Shown: one piece after another, positions 26,568-34,556 of the stretch
Position numbering within the stretch: position 1 is the stretch's first letter
Layout of the letters: each line of letters starts with the position of its first letter
Assembly (NCBI GenBank): GCA_963726365.1
Contig: CAVSCI010000019.1
Coordinates: forward strand, 62,001 to 126,000
DNA: 64,000 bases
Direction: 5' to 3'
DNA from: JAABQG01 sp963726365
Lineage (GTDB): Bacteria > Pseudomonadota > Gammaproteobacteria > Burkholderiales > Burkholderiaceae_C
Position numbers and translations under genes: made by a program
The notes under the pieces: generated by a model
Database searches by the model: none
What the model was told of the DNA's origin: nothing
What the model saw: the letters and a program-made list of their open reading frames with translations, nothing else

Positions 26568-27467
26568 ATGAAGCAAAACCAGATGATGAGCAATCAATGG
26601 CTGAGGCGTGTTGGCGCGCTGATATGTGCGATGGCAATGGCGGGGCCCGGTCTGGCAGGGACTCAGAGGCACTTCCCGTCGCCCCAGGCAGCGGTGGATG
26701 CGCTGGTCGATAGCCTGGCGCGCAGCGACGATGCCGGGTTGCGGGCCGTGCTGGGTCCCGACAGCAGTCAGTTGTTAACGCTTGACGATCTCTCGGCGGA
26801 GGACCGGTATGACTTTCTGGCGGCTTGGGCTAAAGGGCACCGCGTCGTGGCAGACGGCCGCTCCCGGGCGCGGCTGGTGCTAAGCGACGGCTGGTCCCTG
26901 CCCATCCCGATGGTCCGGTCGGGCAACGGCTGGGCCTTTGACGCGCGCGCCGGGCGCCAGGAGATGCAGACCCGGCGCATCGGTCGCAATGAGCTTGCCG
27001 CGATTGAGAGCATGCGGGCTTTTGTGGAGGCGCAACGCGAGTATGCGGCGTTGAATCCCGGCGGCGGCATTCCGGCATTCGCCCAGAAAATCCGGAGTTC
27101 GCCCGGCCAACGGGACGGCCTGTATTGGACAACCGCCGCCGGAGAACCTCAAAGTCCTCTCGGCCCGCTGTTCGATGGGCAAAACCTGAAGGGCGGCTAC
27201 CACGGCTACAACTTCCGGATTCTCAAGTCCCAGGGACCTGCGGCAACGGGCGGGGCGAAGAGCTACCTCAATGGCGATCGAATGACCGGGGGATTCGCCC
27301 TGGTCGGGTGGCCCGTCCGCTATGGTGAGACCGGCGTTATGACGTTCATCGTGAATCAGGACGGCAAGGTCTACCAGAAGTCGCTCGGCCCCAGGTCAGC
27401 CACCGTCGCAAGCTCAATGACCCGTTTCGACCCTGACGCGTCGTGGCAAGCGGTTTCCGTGCCTTGA
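26568..27467 (+). CDS. DUF2950 exported protein
   Basis: A 299-residue protein with an N-terminal signal (VGALICAMAMAGPGLAG). The family hallmarks are 'FPSPQAAVDALVDSLARSDDAGLRAVLGP', 'EDRYDFLAAWAKGHRV', 'LPIPMVRSGNGWAFDARAG' and the C-terminal 'PLGPLFDGQNLKGGYHGYNFRIL' and 'GGFALVGWPVRYGETGVMTFIVNQDGKVYQK' pattern. DUF2950 genes are commonly found next to DUF3300 genes, as here (11-base gap). No catalytic residues are recognised. It may help the DUF3300 protein in the cell envelope, but no function is established. Confidence 0.87.
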   Translation: MKQNQMMSNQWLRRVGALICAMAMAGPGLAGTQRHFPSPQAAVDALVDSLARSDDAGLRAVLGPDSSQLLTLDDLSAEDRYDFLAAWAKGHRVVADGRSRARLVLSDGWSLPIPMVRSGNGWAFDARAGRQEMQTRRIGRNELAAIESMRAFVEAQREYAALNPGGGIPAFAQKIRSSPGQRDGLYWTTAAGEPQSPLGPLFDGQNLKGGYHGYNFRILKSQGPAATGGAKSYLNGDRMTGGFALVGWPVRYGETGVMTFIVNQDGKVYQKSLGPRSATVASSMTRFDPDASWQAVSVP

Positions 27468-27485
27468 TCCGGCCCTGTCCGGATC
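27466..27485 (+). terminator. Weak hairpin after DUF2950
   Basis: GATCCGG (27466-27472) and CCGGATC (27479-27485) pair perfectly around a six-base loop, overlapping the stop codon. Only three T follow, so termination efficiency is doubtful. Confidence 0.35.
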
Positions 27486-27671
27486 CTTTCCTGTGATCTC
27501 CCGCCACTAGCCCGCCAAGCGCTGGATCGGCCGGGGAGGAGTATTCAATTTTCATAGCATACTAAGACCATTTGACGCTGGAATAGAGCCGATTTAATCA
27601 ATATATTGGCGCTCAAACAGCATCCAACGCCACTGGACCGAGCCCGCCAACGGGCGCGCAGAGTCCCCAAA

Positions 27672-29123
27672 CTAGAACGAACCGAAGGCCGAACCCAGAA
27701 CGATCACCGCCACCAGCGCGAGCAAGGCGCCGACGATGCCGCACATGACGATGTCCCGGTAGCTTTCCTTGTGCGTGGCACCGCAGACCGCAAGCAGCGT
27801 CACGACGGCGCCGTTGTGGGGCAGGCTGTCGAGCGAACCCGAACCGATGACCGCCACGCGGTGCATCAGAGCCGGATCGATGCCGTAGCTTGCGGCGAGG
27901 GCCATGTAGGTTTCGCCCAGGGTGCTGAGCGCGATCGTCAGGCCGCCCGAGGCTGAGCCGGTCAGCGCCGACAACACGTTGGTGGCGATGGCCAGACCGA
28001 CGAGCGGGCCGCCGTCAAGGCTAAGCACCCAGTCGCGCACCATGGCGAACGCCGGCAGCGCGGCCACCACCGCACCGAAGCCGACCAGGCTGGCAACGCT
28101 GATGACCGGGAGCGCCGACGCGTTGAGGCCAGCATCCACGCTTTCGCGAAGCGACTTCAGACGACCGCGGTTGAAAACGTACAGGACGATGATCGCGGCG
28201 CTCAGCGCAACGATCACGGACCAGACGCCGCCGACGCTGGCGATCGAAGTGGCTCCCCATCGCGGATCAGCCAGAAAGCTGGTGTCGATCCGCGGCAGTA
28301 CCACGAGCGACATCAGCAGGTTGACGGCCATGACGACCATCAGCGGCAGCAAGGCAATGAAAGCGCCTGGCAACTGGGCGCTGTGAGACCCACGCTCCAT
28401 CTCCGCCGGGTCGAAACTGTTCGAGGTTGTGGCCCTTTCGCGAACGATGGGGTCGTGCGCGGCCGCGGCGCTTGGGCCTTTCGGCCCGCCAAAGCCTTCG
28501 CCGACGCGGCGGGCAAGGGTTTCGGCGCGGCTCAACCACCACATGCCGAATCCAAACATGATGCCCGCTGCGATGAAGCCCAGGCCGGGCGCGGCGAATG
28601 GGGTGGTGCCAAAAAAAGGCATCGGGATCGCGTTCTGGATCGCCGGCGAACCGGGCAGTGCGGACATGGTGAAGGTGGCCGTGCCCAACATCACGGCCCC
28701 TGGCAGCAGACGGTTCGGAATGTTGGCGGCGCGAAACAGGGCTTGCCCCATCGGCGCAATCACGAACATCGCGACAAACAGGCTGACGCCGCCATAAGTG
28801 ACCAGCGCACCGGCGAGCACGACGGCAAGAATGGCTCGCTTCGGGCCGAGCTTGTCGGTCATCAACTGCGCAATGGCGCTGACTGAGCCGCTGTCGTCCA
28901 TCAGTTTGCCGAACAGCGCCCCGAGCAGGAACAGCGGGAAAAACTGGGCAATGAAGCCGGCGGCCGAGCCCATGAAAGTCTGGGTCCAGTGTGCAAGAAG
29001 CGGTTCGCCCGCGAAGGCCGCCGCGACCAGGGCTGCAACCGGCGCCAACCCGAGCACGCTCCAGCCGCGAAAAGCCAGCCCGACCAGCAGCCCGAGCCCG
29101 AGAAGAATGCCAAGAATCCCCAT
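27672..29123 (-). CDS. GntP-family permease, possibly for 3-hydroxybutyrate or related acids
   Basis: A 483-residue transporter with about 12-14 helices. The pattern 'FMGSAAGFIAQFFPLFLLGALFGKLMDDSG' and 'LVTYGGVSLFVAMFVIAPMGQALFRAANIP', plus 'SALPGSPAIQNAIPMPFFGTTPFAAPGLG' and the C-terminal 'IGSGSLDSLPHNGAVVTLLAVCG', mark the GntP family (gluconate and hydroxy-acid:H+ symporters). It begins two bases after the patatin stop on the same strand. In betaproteobacteria GntP permeases are often linked to poly-hydroxybutyrate use, and a patatin partner fits that, but no 3-hydroxybutyrate dehydrogenase gene is nearby. Confidence 0.85.
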   Translation of the reverse strand: MGILGILLGLGLLVGLAFRGWSVLGLAPVAALVAAAFAGEPLLAHWTQTFMGSAAGFIAQFFPLFLLGALFGKLMDDSGSVSAIAQLMTDKLGPKRAILAVVLAGALVTYGGVSLFVAMFVIAPMGQALFRAANIPNRLLPGAVMLGTATFTMSALPGSPAIQNAIPMPFFGTTPFAAPGLGFIAAGIMFGFGMWWLSRAETLARRVGEGFGGPKGPSAAAAHDPIVRERATTSNSFDPAEMERGSHSAQLPGAFIALLPLMVVMAVNLLMSLVVLPRIDTSFLADPRWGATSIASVGGVWSVIVALSAAIIVLYVFNRGRLKSLRESVDAGLNASALPVISVASLVGFGAVVAALPAFAMVRDWVLSLDGGPLVGLAIATNVLSALTGSASGGLTIALSTLGETYMALAASYGIDPALMHRVAVIGSGSLDSLPHNGAVVTLLAVCGATHKESYRDIVMCGIVGALLALVAVIVLGSAFGSF

Positions 29124-29125
29124 GA

Positions 29126-30178
29126 TCAGAGGGTCTCCAGCATCGCATCGAGGTCAAGCGTGGAGCGCTTTCCGAGGTCGGCCCCGTGCGCGTCCAGGAA
29201 CAATTGCGCCGTACGGCGCCCTTCGTCGCGCAGCCCGCAAAGGAAACGCCATTCGGTGATCATCTTGGAGGTGGAGTCGAGCTCGGTCACGCGGTCGGTG
29301 GCGATGCGGTGCATGCGCATGTTGGCCCACAGCGCGCCTTCACCGCGGCCCGCATCAGCGACCTTGTGCAGCAGCGCGATCATGCGCAGTTCTTTGAGCA
29401 GAGGGGCATTGAATGCGACTTCATTCAGGCGGTTGTGGATGTCGCGCGCGGATCGCGGAATGGCCGGGCGCTCGATCGGATTGATCTGCACCAGGATCGT
29501 GTCATGCGACTCACACTCGCGAACCAGCGGCGTGATGGTCGGGTTACCGACGTAGCCGCCATCCCAATACGATTCGCCGTCGATTTCCACCGCCTTGAAC
29601 ATCGTCGGCAGGCAGCCGGATGCGAGCAGCACGTCCGGCGTGATCTCGGCATTGCGAAAGACGCGACCGGCCCCGGTGCGAACATTGGTCGCGGTGATGA
29701 ACAGTTTGATCGGCGAACGGACCAGGGACGCGAAGTCGACGGTTTCAGCCAGTATCTTGCCCAACGGATTGCCGCCAAACGGATTCAGGTCGTAGGGGGA
29801 GAAGAGGCGCGACATCATTTCGCCCGCCATATAGAGGGGCGAGTTCTCCAGCGTCCACTTGCCCGTGAGCATTTCCAGCGGGCCGCGGCGCATCGGGCTG
29901 TACTTCGAGGCGTCGGATACGACTTTCCAGAAGGTCTCAAGCGCTGCACGTGCGCCGGCGGCGCCGCCCTTTGCATGGCCGCTGGCCATCACAGCGGCGT
30001 TCATGGCGCCGGCCGACGTGCCCGAGATGCCATCGAATGTGAGCCAGGGCTCTTCCAGCAAACGGTCAAGGACGCCCCAGGTAAAGGCCCCGTGGGCGCC
30101 TCCGCCTTGCAGGGCGAGATCGACCAGCAACGGTTTGCGACGCGGTGATGGCTGGGCTGTTACAGGTGTTTTGTGCAT
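29126..30178 (-). CDS. Patatin-like phospholipase (cytoplasmic)
   Basis: A 350-residue patatin. No signal peptide. Motifs: oxyanion loop ALQGGGAHGAFTWG, nucleophile GTSAG, and WDGGYVGNP with the catalytic aspartate. ATG at 30178 is taken as start; a TTG further upstream (30244) adds residues without family likeness. The next gene, a GntP permease, starts two bases after the stop, so the two form an operon. This family includes esterases found with hydroxybutyrate metabolism genes. Substrate is not evident from sequence. Confidence 0.88.
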   Translation of the reverse strand: MHKTPVTAQPSPRRKPLLVDLALQGGGAHGAFTWGVLDRLLEEPWLTFDGISGTSAGAMNAAVMASGHAKGGAAGARAALETFWKVVSDASKYSPMRRGPLEMLTGKWTLENSPLYMAGEMMSRLFSPYDLNPFGGNPLGKILAETVDFASLVRSPIKLFITATNVRTGAGRVFRNAEITPDVLLASGCLPTMFKAVEIDGESYWDGGYVGNPTITPLVRECESHDTILVQINPIERPAIPRSARDIHNRLNEVAFNAPLLKELRMIALLHKVADAGRGEGALWANMRMHRIATDRVTELDSTSKMITEWRFLCGLRDEGRRTAQLFLDAHGADLGKRSTLDLDAMLETL

Positions 30179-30301
30179 TGCAACATTGTAGGGGCGTGAC
30201 AGGTCGCGATCTGGAGAATTTCGATATGCTCCGAAGCCCTCCAAAAAAGTGGTCAGAACATGACCACCTTCACGGACGGGAACTTCTGTCCGCGGCCGGC
30301 T

Positions 30302-30907
30302 TTATTCGCTGCACAGCAAGCGCATGCGCCGTTCGGCGAGCGCAAATGCGTCATCGGTTTCGGCGGACAACACTTGCGCCTTGGCCTGGTCGCAGGCACT
30401 GGCCGTCGCGATGTCCGCCGGCTCTGCCGGCGTCGGGGCGGGCGCGGGCGCAGGAGCTGCTGGGCGTGCCGCAGGAGGGGCACAACGTGCATCGGAGACC
30501 AGCCGGATATTGCTGAACTGCCCCTGTTCAATGGCAACGCAATCCCCGATGCGTTTGCCGGCCTGGTCCGAGATGATGCGCACCGTGGTGGTCCCGCCGA
30601 CCAGGACCGTGTACTCATAGGCCTGAGACCGGCCCGCCAGGGTGCCGACGCCTCGGCCGGCAGCCGCACCGCCCAGCGTGCGCAACGCACGGTTGCTGCC
30701 GGACTGCCCACTGCCACTGGCCAGGCCAACGCCGCCACCCACGAGCGTGCCGACGTTTTGCGCCGTCGAGTTGTTCACTGTGGTTGCGGCCACGTTGGTG
30801 ACGCGGCCGTACTGCACGCGTGATTGCGCCTCGGCCGCCGCCGGGACGAGTGCGAAGGCGAGGAGGGCGACAGCAGTCGATGAGGGTAGGAAGGCAATTC
30901 GGCTCAT
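30302..30907 (-). CDS. Glycine-zipper exported protein
   Basis: A 201-residue protein with a clear signal peptide (ALLAFALVPAAAEAQS). Residues about 50-95 contain repeated glycine-x3-glycine spacing (GTLVGGGVGLASGSGQSG, LGGAAAGRGVGTLAG), the glycine-zipper helix seen in SlyB/Pcp/YMGG-type envelope proteins. After that come a small beta-rich region (YTVLVGGTTTVRIISDQAG..GDCVAIEQG), an alanine/proline linker, and a helical C-terminus. Likely periplasmic or outer-membrane; function unknown. It stands alone, with 212 bases upstream to YihY and 123 to the patatin gene. Confidence 0.75.
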   Translation of the reverse strand: MSRIAFLPSSTAVALLAFALVPAAAEAQSRVQYGRVTNVAATTVNNSTAQNVGTLVGGGVGLASGSGQSGSNRALRTLGGAAAGRGVGTLAGRSQAYEYTVLVGGTTTVRIISDQAGKRIGDCVAIEQGQFSNIRLVSDARCAPPAARPAAPAPAPAPTPAEPADIATASACDQAKAQVLSAETDDAFALAERRMRLLCSE

Positions 30908-31016
30908 GGTCTCTCCAGTGAGTAAGTGGGAAAGATACCACGCATCGGATCGTCAAAAAGGGGCGCTCAGCTTCAGCGTGGGTCGGCGGTGAACTAGATA
31001 CCCAGCCAGGCCTGCT

Positions 31017-31054
31017 CCAGCGGCTGGATGGCAACTCGCCAACAAAGCCGCTGG
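31017..31054. repeat. Inverted repeat between YihY and the glycine-zipper gene
   Basis: CCAGCGGCT (31017-31025) and AGCCGCTGG (31046-31054) are perfect 9-base arms with a 20-base loop. No T tract follows on either side, so it is not a standard intrinsic terminator. Confidence 0.4.
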
Positions 31055-31119
31055 ATAGTATCTTGCGGGCGGGTCAGCAAGTAGTTTGCTTTGCCAAGAC
31101 TGTGTTGCATGGCAACTGT

Positions 31120-32013
31120 TCAATCCGGAACCGGGCGCGCGCCTGGGTCACCGACTGGCCCATGGCCCTTTCGAGACCCATATTTGTGGGAATAGGCCCA
31201 GGTAAATTCAGCGCCATACAAGAATATCTGGGCAGAGTAATAAACCCACAACAGCACGATGATCAGCGACGCCGCTGCCCCGAACGCAGAGGAAACGCCG
31301 CTTCTTCCAATGTAGGCCCCGATCAGAAACTTGCCCGCGATAAAGAAAATCGACGTGACGGCAGCACCGATCCAGACATCCTTCCAGTGGATCCCAACCC
31401 GCGGCATGGTCTTGTAGATCATCGCGAAAACCGCAGTCGAAAGTCCGAAGCCCAAGGCGAGTTCGATCGCGTTGGCAAAGGTGGCCCAGCCCGTGGAAAG
31501 CGGATCCAGCCACCGGCTCAAGGCGGCCAGGCCGGCACTGAACGCCAGTGAAACGGTCAACAGGAAGCCAATTCCGAGGATCATCCCGAAGGACAACAGG
31601 CGGCTGCGAACCACGCCCCATAGACCGGAGGTCTGGGCCCGCTGCGGCGCTCGCCAGATTCGATTGAGCGCATCCTGCAACTCGGCGAAAACCGATGTGG
31701 CGCCAATGAAGAGAAAGACAAGACCGAAGAGGGTTGCCATCGTGCTGCCAACCGGCCTGCCCGCGCTCTCCATCAGTTCCTGAACCGCCAGCGCGCCAGG
31801 TCCGCCCAGCAGAGCTTGCAGCTGCGCGAAGATTGCACCTCGGACCGCGTCCTCGCCAAACACAATCCCTGCGATTGAAATCACGATCAGCAGCAGCGGG
31901 GCAATCGAGAACATGGTGTAGAAAGCCAACGCAGCTCCCATGCTTTGGGCATAGTCACTCACCCAATGCACCGCAGCTGTCTTGAAAAGCCCGGCAATAC
32001 CCTTGACGTCCAT
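31120..32013 (-). CDS. YihY/virulence-factor BrkB family membrane protein
   Basis: A 297-residue inner-membrane protein with six helices. The opening 'GAALAFYTMFSIAPLLLIVISIAGIVFG' and 'LFGLVFLFIGATSVFAELQDALNRIW', then 'YKTMPRVGIHWKDVWIGAAVTSIFFIAGKFLIGAYIG' and 'LIIVLLWVYYSAQIFLYGAEFTWAYSH' match the UPF0761/YihY family throughout. E. coli YihY was once called RNase BN wrongly; transport-like roles are proposed but unproven. It begins 31 bases after the stop of the AI-2E-type permease, same strand, so these two membrane proteins are probably co-expressed. Confidence 0.9.
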   Translation of the reverse strand: MDVKGIAGLFKTAAVHWVSDYAQSMGAALAFYTMFSIAPLLLIVISIAGIVFGEDAVRGAIFAQLQALLGGPGALAVQELMESAGRPVGSTMATLFGLVFLFIGATSVFAELQDALNRIWRAPQRAQTSGLWGVVRSRLLSFGMILGIGFLLTVSLAFSAGLAALSRWLDPLSTGWATFANAIELALGFGLSTAVFAMIYKTMPRVGIHWKDVWIGAAVTSIFFIAGKFLIGAYIGRSGVSSAFGAAASLIIVLLWVYYSAQIFLYGAEFTWAYSHKYGSRKGHGPVGDPGARPVPD

Positions 32014-32044
32014 GGATGCTCCAGTTCAGTCGCGATTGCCTGAA

Positions 32045-33088
32045 TCAAAGCTGGCCGTTGCGCGACAGCATGACGGCAATCGGTCGCGTTCCGGAGAACT
32101 GCGAGAAGACGATGGCCATGACCGCAGTGATCGGGACCGCAAGAAAAGCGCCGGGAATACCCCATACCTCGGACCAGATCGCCAGACTCGCCAAAATGGC
32201 AAAAGGACTCAGATTGAGCGAATTTCCCATCATGTACGGGTCGAGAAGGTTGCCGATGGTGAACTGGACAAACGTCAGCGCCAGCAGCAGCCAGAGGATC
32301 GTATTCTGGTTTTCGAACTGAACGACTGCCATCACAACCGGAAACAGCACGCCAAGAACCGACCCGATATACGGAACAAAGTTCAGGAGCGTGATCAGCG
32401 CAGCCCAGAAGGCGGCGAACTCAAGCCCGAAGACTGCCATGATCGCCCAGCAGATCGCACCCAGCAAGACGCTGAGGAAGGTCTTGAGCGCCATGTAGGA
32501 GCCGACTCGCTGGTTGATGTCATTCGTCACCTCCCTGATCCGCAGGACCGTGCGCGGGTCGGTCGAGATGTTCTCGATCTTGGCGGCGAAAGTCCGCTGT
32601 TCGATCAGCAGGAACACCGAGTACAGCAACACAACGACAACGCTCGCGACAAGGGACGACACCGAGACCACCATCGATCCAAGCAGCCGCTGGAGGTTGA
32701 TCTGCGAAAAAAGGTCTGCGCGCAATGTGGCCCAGGTCGGCTCGGACTCGATCCGCAGAAACACGGCGCCCTGCTGGATGATGGCGAGCAGGGACTTCTG
32801 ATACTGGGGCGCGAGCGCGATGACGCTATCCCTGTTGGAGATGACAAGGTAGGCGAGGGCTGTGACCGTGGCAATGATGATCGACATCGAAAGAAGATAG
32901 CGCAGCTGAATCGGCATGCTGCGTCCGAGAAAGGGAACCCGCTTCAAAGCGTGCGCCAGGCCCACAATGACGTAAACCACGACCAAGCCAAAAGCAATGG
33001 GGACCAATACGCCTCGCCCGATGTACAGGATCCAGCCGCTGATCAGCACCAGGATCAAGCCGTGGACGAGCGATTGAATTCCGTTCAT
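32045..33088 (-). CDS. AI-2E/YdiK-family membrane transporter
   Basis: A 347-residue protein of the AI-2 exporter/PerM family, with eight predicted helices. The N-terminal 'LILVLISGWILYIGRGVLVPIAFGLVVVYVIVGL' and C-terminal block 'LLGAICWAIMAVFGLEFAAFWAALITLLNFVPYIGSVLG' and 'GNLLDPYMMGNSLNLSPFAILASLAIWSEVWGIPGAFLAVPITA' are the family signatures. Substrates of these proteins vary (sodium/proton exchange is reported for some), so no specific function is claimed. A possible 60-codon open frame (33085-33267) ends by overlapping this start codon (ATGA), which would couple translation if it is expressed. Confidence 0.88.
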   Translation of the reverse strand: MNGIQSLVHGLILVLISGWILYIGRGVLVPIAFGLVVVYVIVGLAHALKRVPFLGRSMPIQLRYLLSMSIIIATVTALAYLVISNRDSVIALAPQYQKSLLAIIQQGAVFLRIESEPTWATLRADLFSQINLQRLLGSMVVSVSSLVASVVVVLLYSVFLLIEQRTFAAKIENISTDPRTVLRIREVTNDINQRVGSYMALKTFLSVLLGAICWAIMAVFGLEFAAFWAALITLLNFVPYIGSVLGVLFPVVMAVVQFENQNTILWLLLALTFVQFTIGNLLDPYMMGNSLNLSPFAILASLAIWSEVWGIPGAFLAVPITAVMAIVFSQFSGTRPIAVMLSRNGQL

Positions 33089-33303
33089 GGGGAAATGCCT
33101 TTTTTGACCATCGTTTTCGTCGCACTATACGTTGGGCCAAGATGGAGCGGGTCGAGGAGGGCGTTGAAAAAGGGCGCCACGGTACCGCAGATCTCCCACC
33201 CGGCCAGAGCACGGGACAAGTGTTTCAACACGAGTGGATAATATTCATGTGACGCGGTGGCATCCATTGCGGACCGAAAGACCCTGAGCCGTATTTCACA
33301 CTC

Positions 33304-34524
33304 ATGAAACGACGATATTTCATTGGCGCGGGCTGCGCTGCCAGCCTGCTGGCAACGGGTTGCGACTTTTCACTTCGTGACGGCGTCTTCAATGCATGCC
33401 GCACCGATTTGCCGGCGGATCTTCGCGACCATCCGCTCGTTTTGTCTGCGTGGCGTGGGCTCGATCCGGCAAAAGTCTGGGACACCCATTGCCATGTTTT
33501 CGGCGATGGTGACTCTGGCAGCGGCCTCTGGTACAACCCTCGCCTGGACCAGTTCTGGCGGCCGATGGGGTACGTGCAAAAGGGGTTCTATGTCAATGCT
33601 TCCTGCGTTGACGAAAGGCCCGGGAATGTCGACCGAAGCTTTGTCGAGCGCCTGCTGGCACAGTGTCGGGACATGGCGCCGGGGTTTCACGCGCTCCTGT
33701 TCGCCTTTGACTGGGCGCGAGACGACGCCGGTGCGCCGATGCCGGAGCGCTCGACCTTCCACGTGCCGGACGATTACGTGGCCGGACTTGCAAAGAAGTA
33801 TCCAGCCCATCTTGCCTGGGCCGCATCGATTCATCCCTATGACCCGCGTGCGCTGGATCGCCTGGACGCCGCGGCGGGGAGCGGCGCGCGTGCCGTCAAG
33901 TGGCTGCCGTCGGCCCAGAACATCGACCCGGCCGACGCGCGCTGCGATCGTTTCTATGCCCGGCTTGCCGCGTTGAAGCTGCCGTTGATCACCCATGCGG
34001 GCGACGAGCGCGCCGTGCACGGCTTTGGTGAGCACCTCGGAAATCCCTTGCGGCTGCGGCGCCCGCTCGATGCCGGGGTCAAAGTGGTGGTGGCACACTG
34101 CGCATCCCTGGGGGACGGGCACGACACCGACAAGGGTGGATCGGCCCTGGTTCCCAATTTCGATCTGTTCGCACGACTCATGGGTGAGCCGAACTACCGA
34201 AGCAATCTGGTCGGCGACATTGCGGCAATTACCCAGGGCAACCGGATGGGCGTGGTGGGCACTCTGCTTGAGCGCCGCGATTGGCACGCGCGCCTGCTGA
34301 ACGCCTCGGACTACCCATTGCCCGGCGTGGTGCCCCTGATCTATCTGAAGTCGCTTTTTGATCAGAAGTTGCTGGACCCCGCCGCGCTGGAAGTCTTGCG
34401 CAGACTGCGTGATATCAATGTTCTGCTGTTCGATTTTGTGCTCAAGCGCAGTCTGGCGCTCGACGGCCGGGGGTTCTCGGCATCGGTGTTCGAGACATCG
34501 CCGTTTTTCAAGCGGCCGTCGTGA
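33304..34524 (+). CDS. Amidohydrolase-2 family metal hydrolase, lipoprotein-like
   Basis: A 406-residue TIM-barrel amidohydrolase. The N-terminus MKRRYFIGAGCAASLLATGC has a twin-arginine-like RR pair and a lipobox-like LATGC, suggesting export and lipid attachment. Metal ligands expected for the family are visible: DTHCHVFG (two histidines after strand 1), LPLITHAGDE, VVVAHCASLG and the aspartate in LLNASDYPLPG. Other members of this clade are annotated as metal-dependent hydrolases of unknown substrate. The stop is followed 32 bases later by the NlpE/META lipoprotein, so the two envelope proteins probably form an operon. Confidence 0.8.
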   Translation: MKRRYFIGAGCAASLLATGCDFSLRDGVFNACRTDLPADLRDHPLVLSAWRGLDPAKVWDTHCHVFGDGDSGSGLWYNPRLDQFWRPMGYVQKGFYVNASCVDERPGNVDRSFVERLLAQCRDMAPGFHALLFAFDWARDDAGAPMPERSTFHVPDDYVAGLAKKYPAHLAWAASIHPYDPRALDRLDAAAGSGARAVKWLPSAQNIDPADARCDRFYARLAALKLPLITHAGDERAVHGFGEHLGNPLRLRRPLDAGVKVVVAHCASLGDGHDTDKGGSALVPNFDLFARLMGEPNYRSNLVGDIAAITQGNRMGVVGTLLERRDWHARLLNASDYPLPGVVPLIYLKSLFDQKLLDPAALEVLRRLRDINVLLFDFVLKRSLALDGRGFSASVFETSPFFKRPS

Positions 34525-34556
34525 TTGACTGACCCACTGATTGATAGGAGAAACTG

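Noticed and set aside
25819..26637. Minus-strand open frame of 272 codons with repeats (IHIGGPVLGLAAVDV...)
   Set aside because: It is the mirror of the 36-bp repeats in the DUF3300 gene, which keep two other frames open as well.
31982..33241. Plus-strand open frame of 419 codons opposite the AI-2E-type permease
   Set aside because: Antisense artefact; the opposite strand has helices and family motifs.
33085..33267. A 60-codon frame overlapping the AI-2E permease start (ATGA)
   Set aside because: Coupling is attractive, but the sequence has no recognisable features and no clear ribosome-binding site, so it is not listed as a gene.
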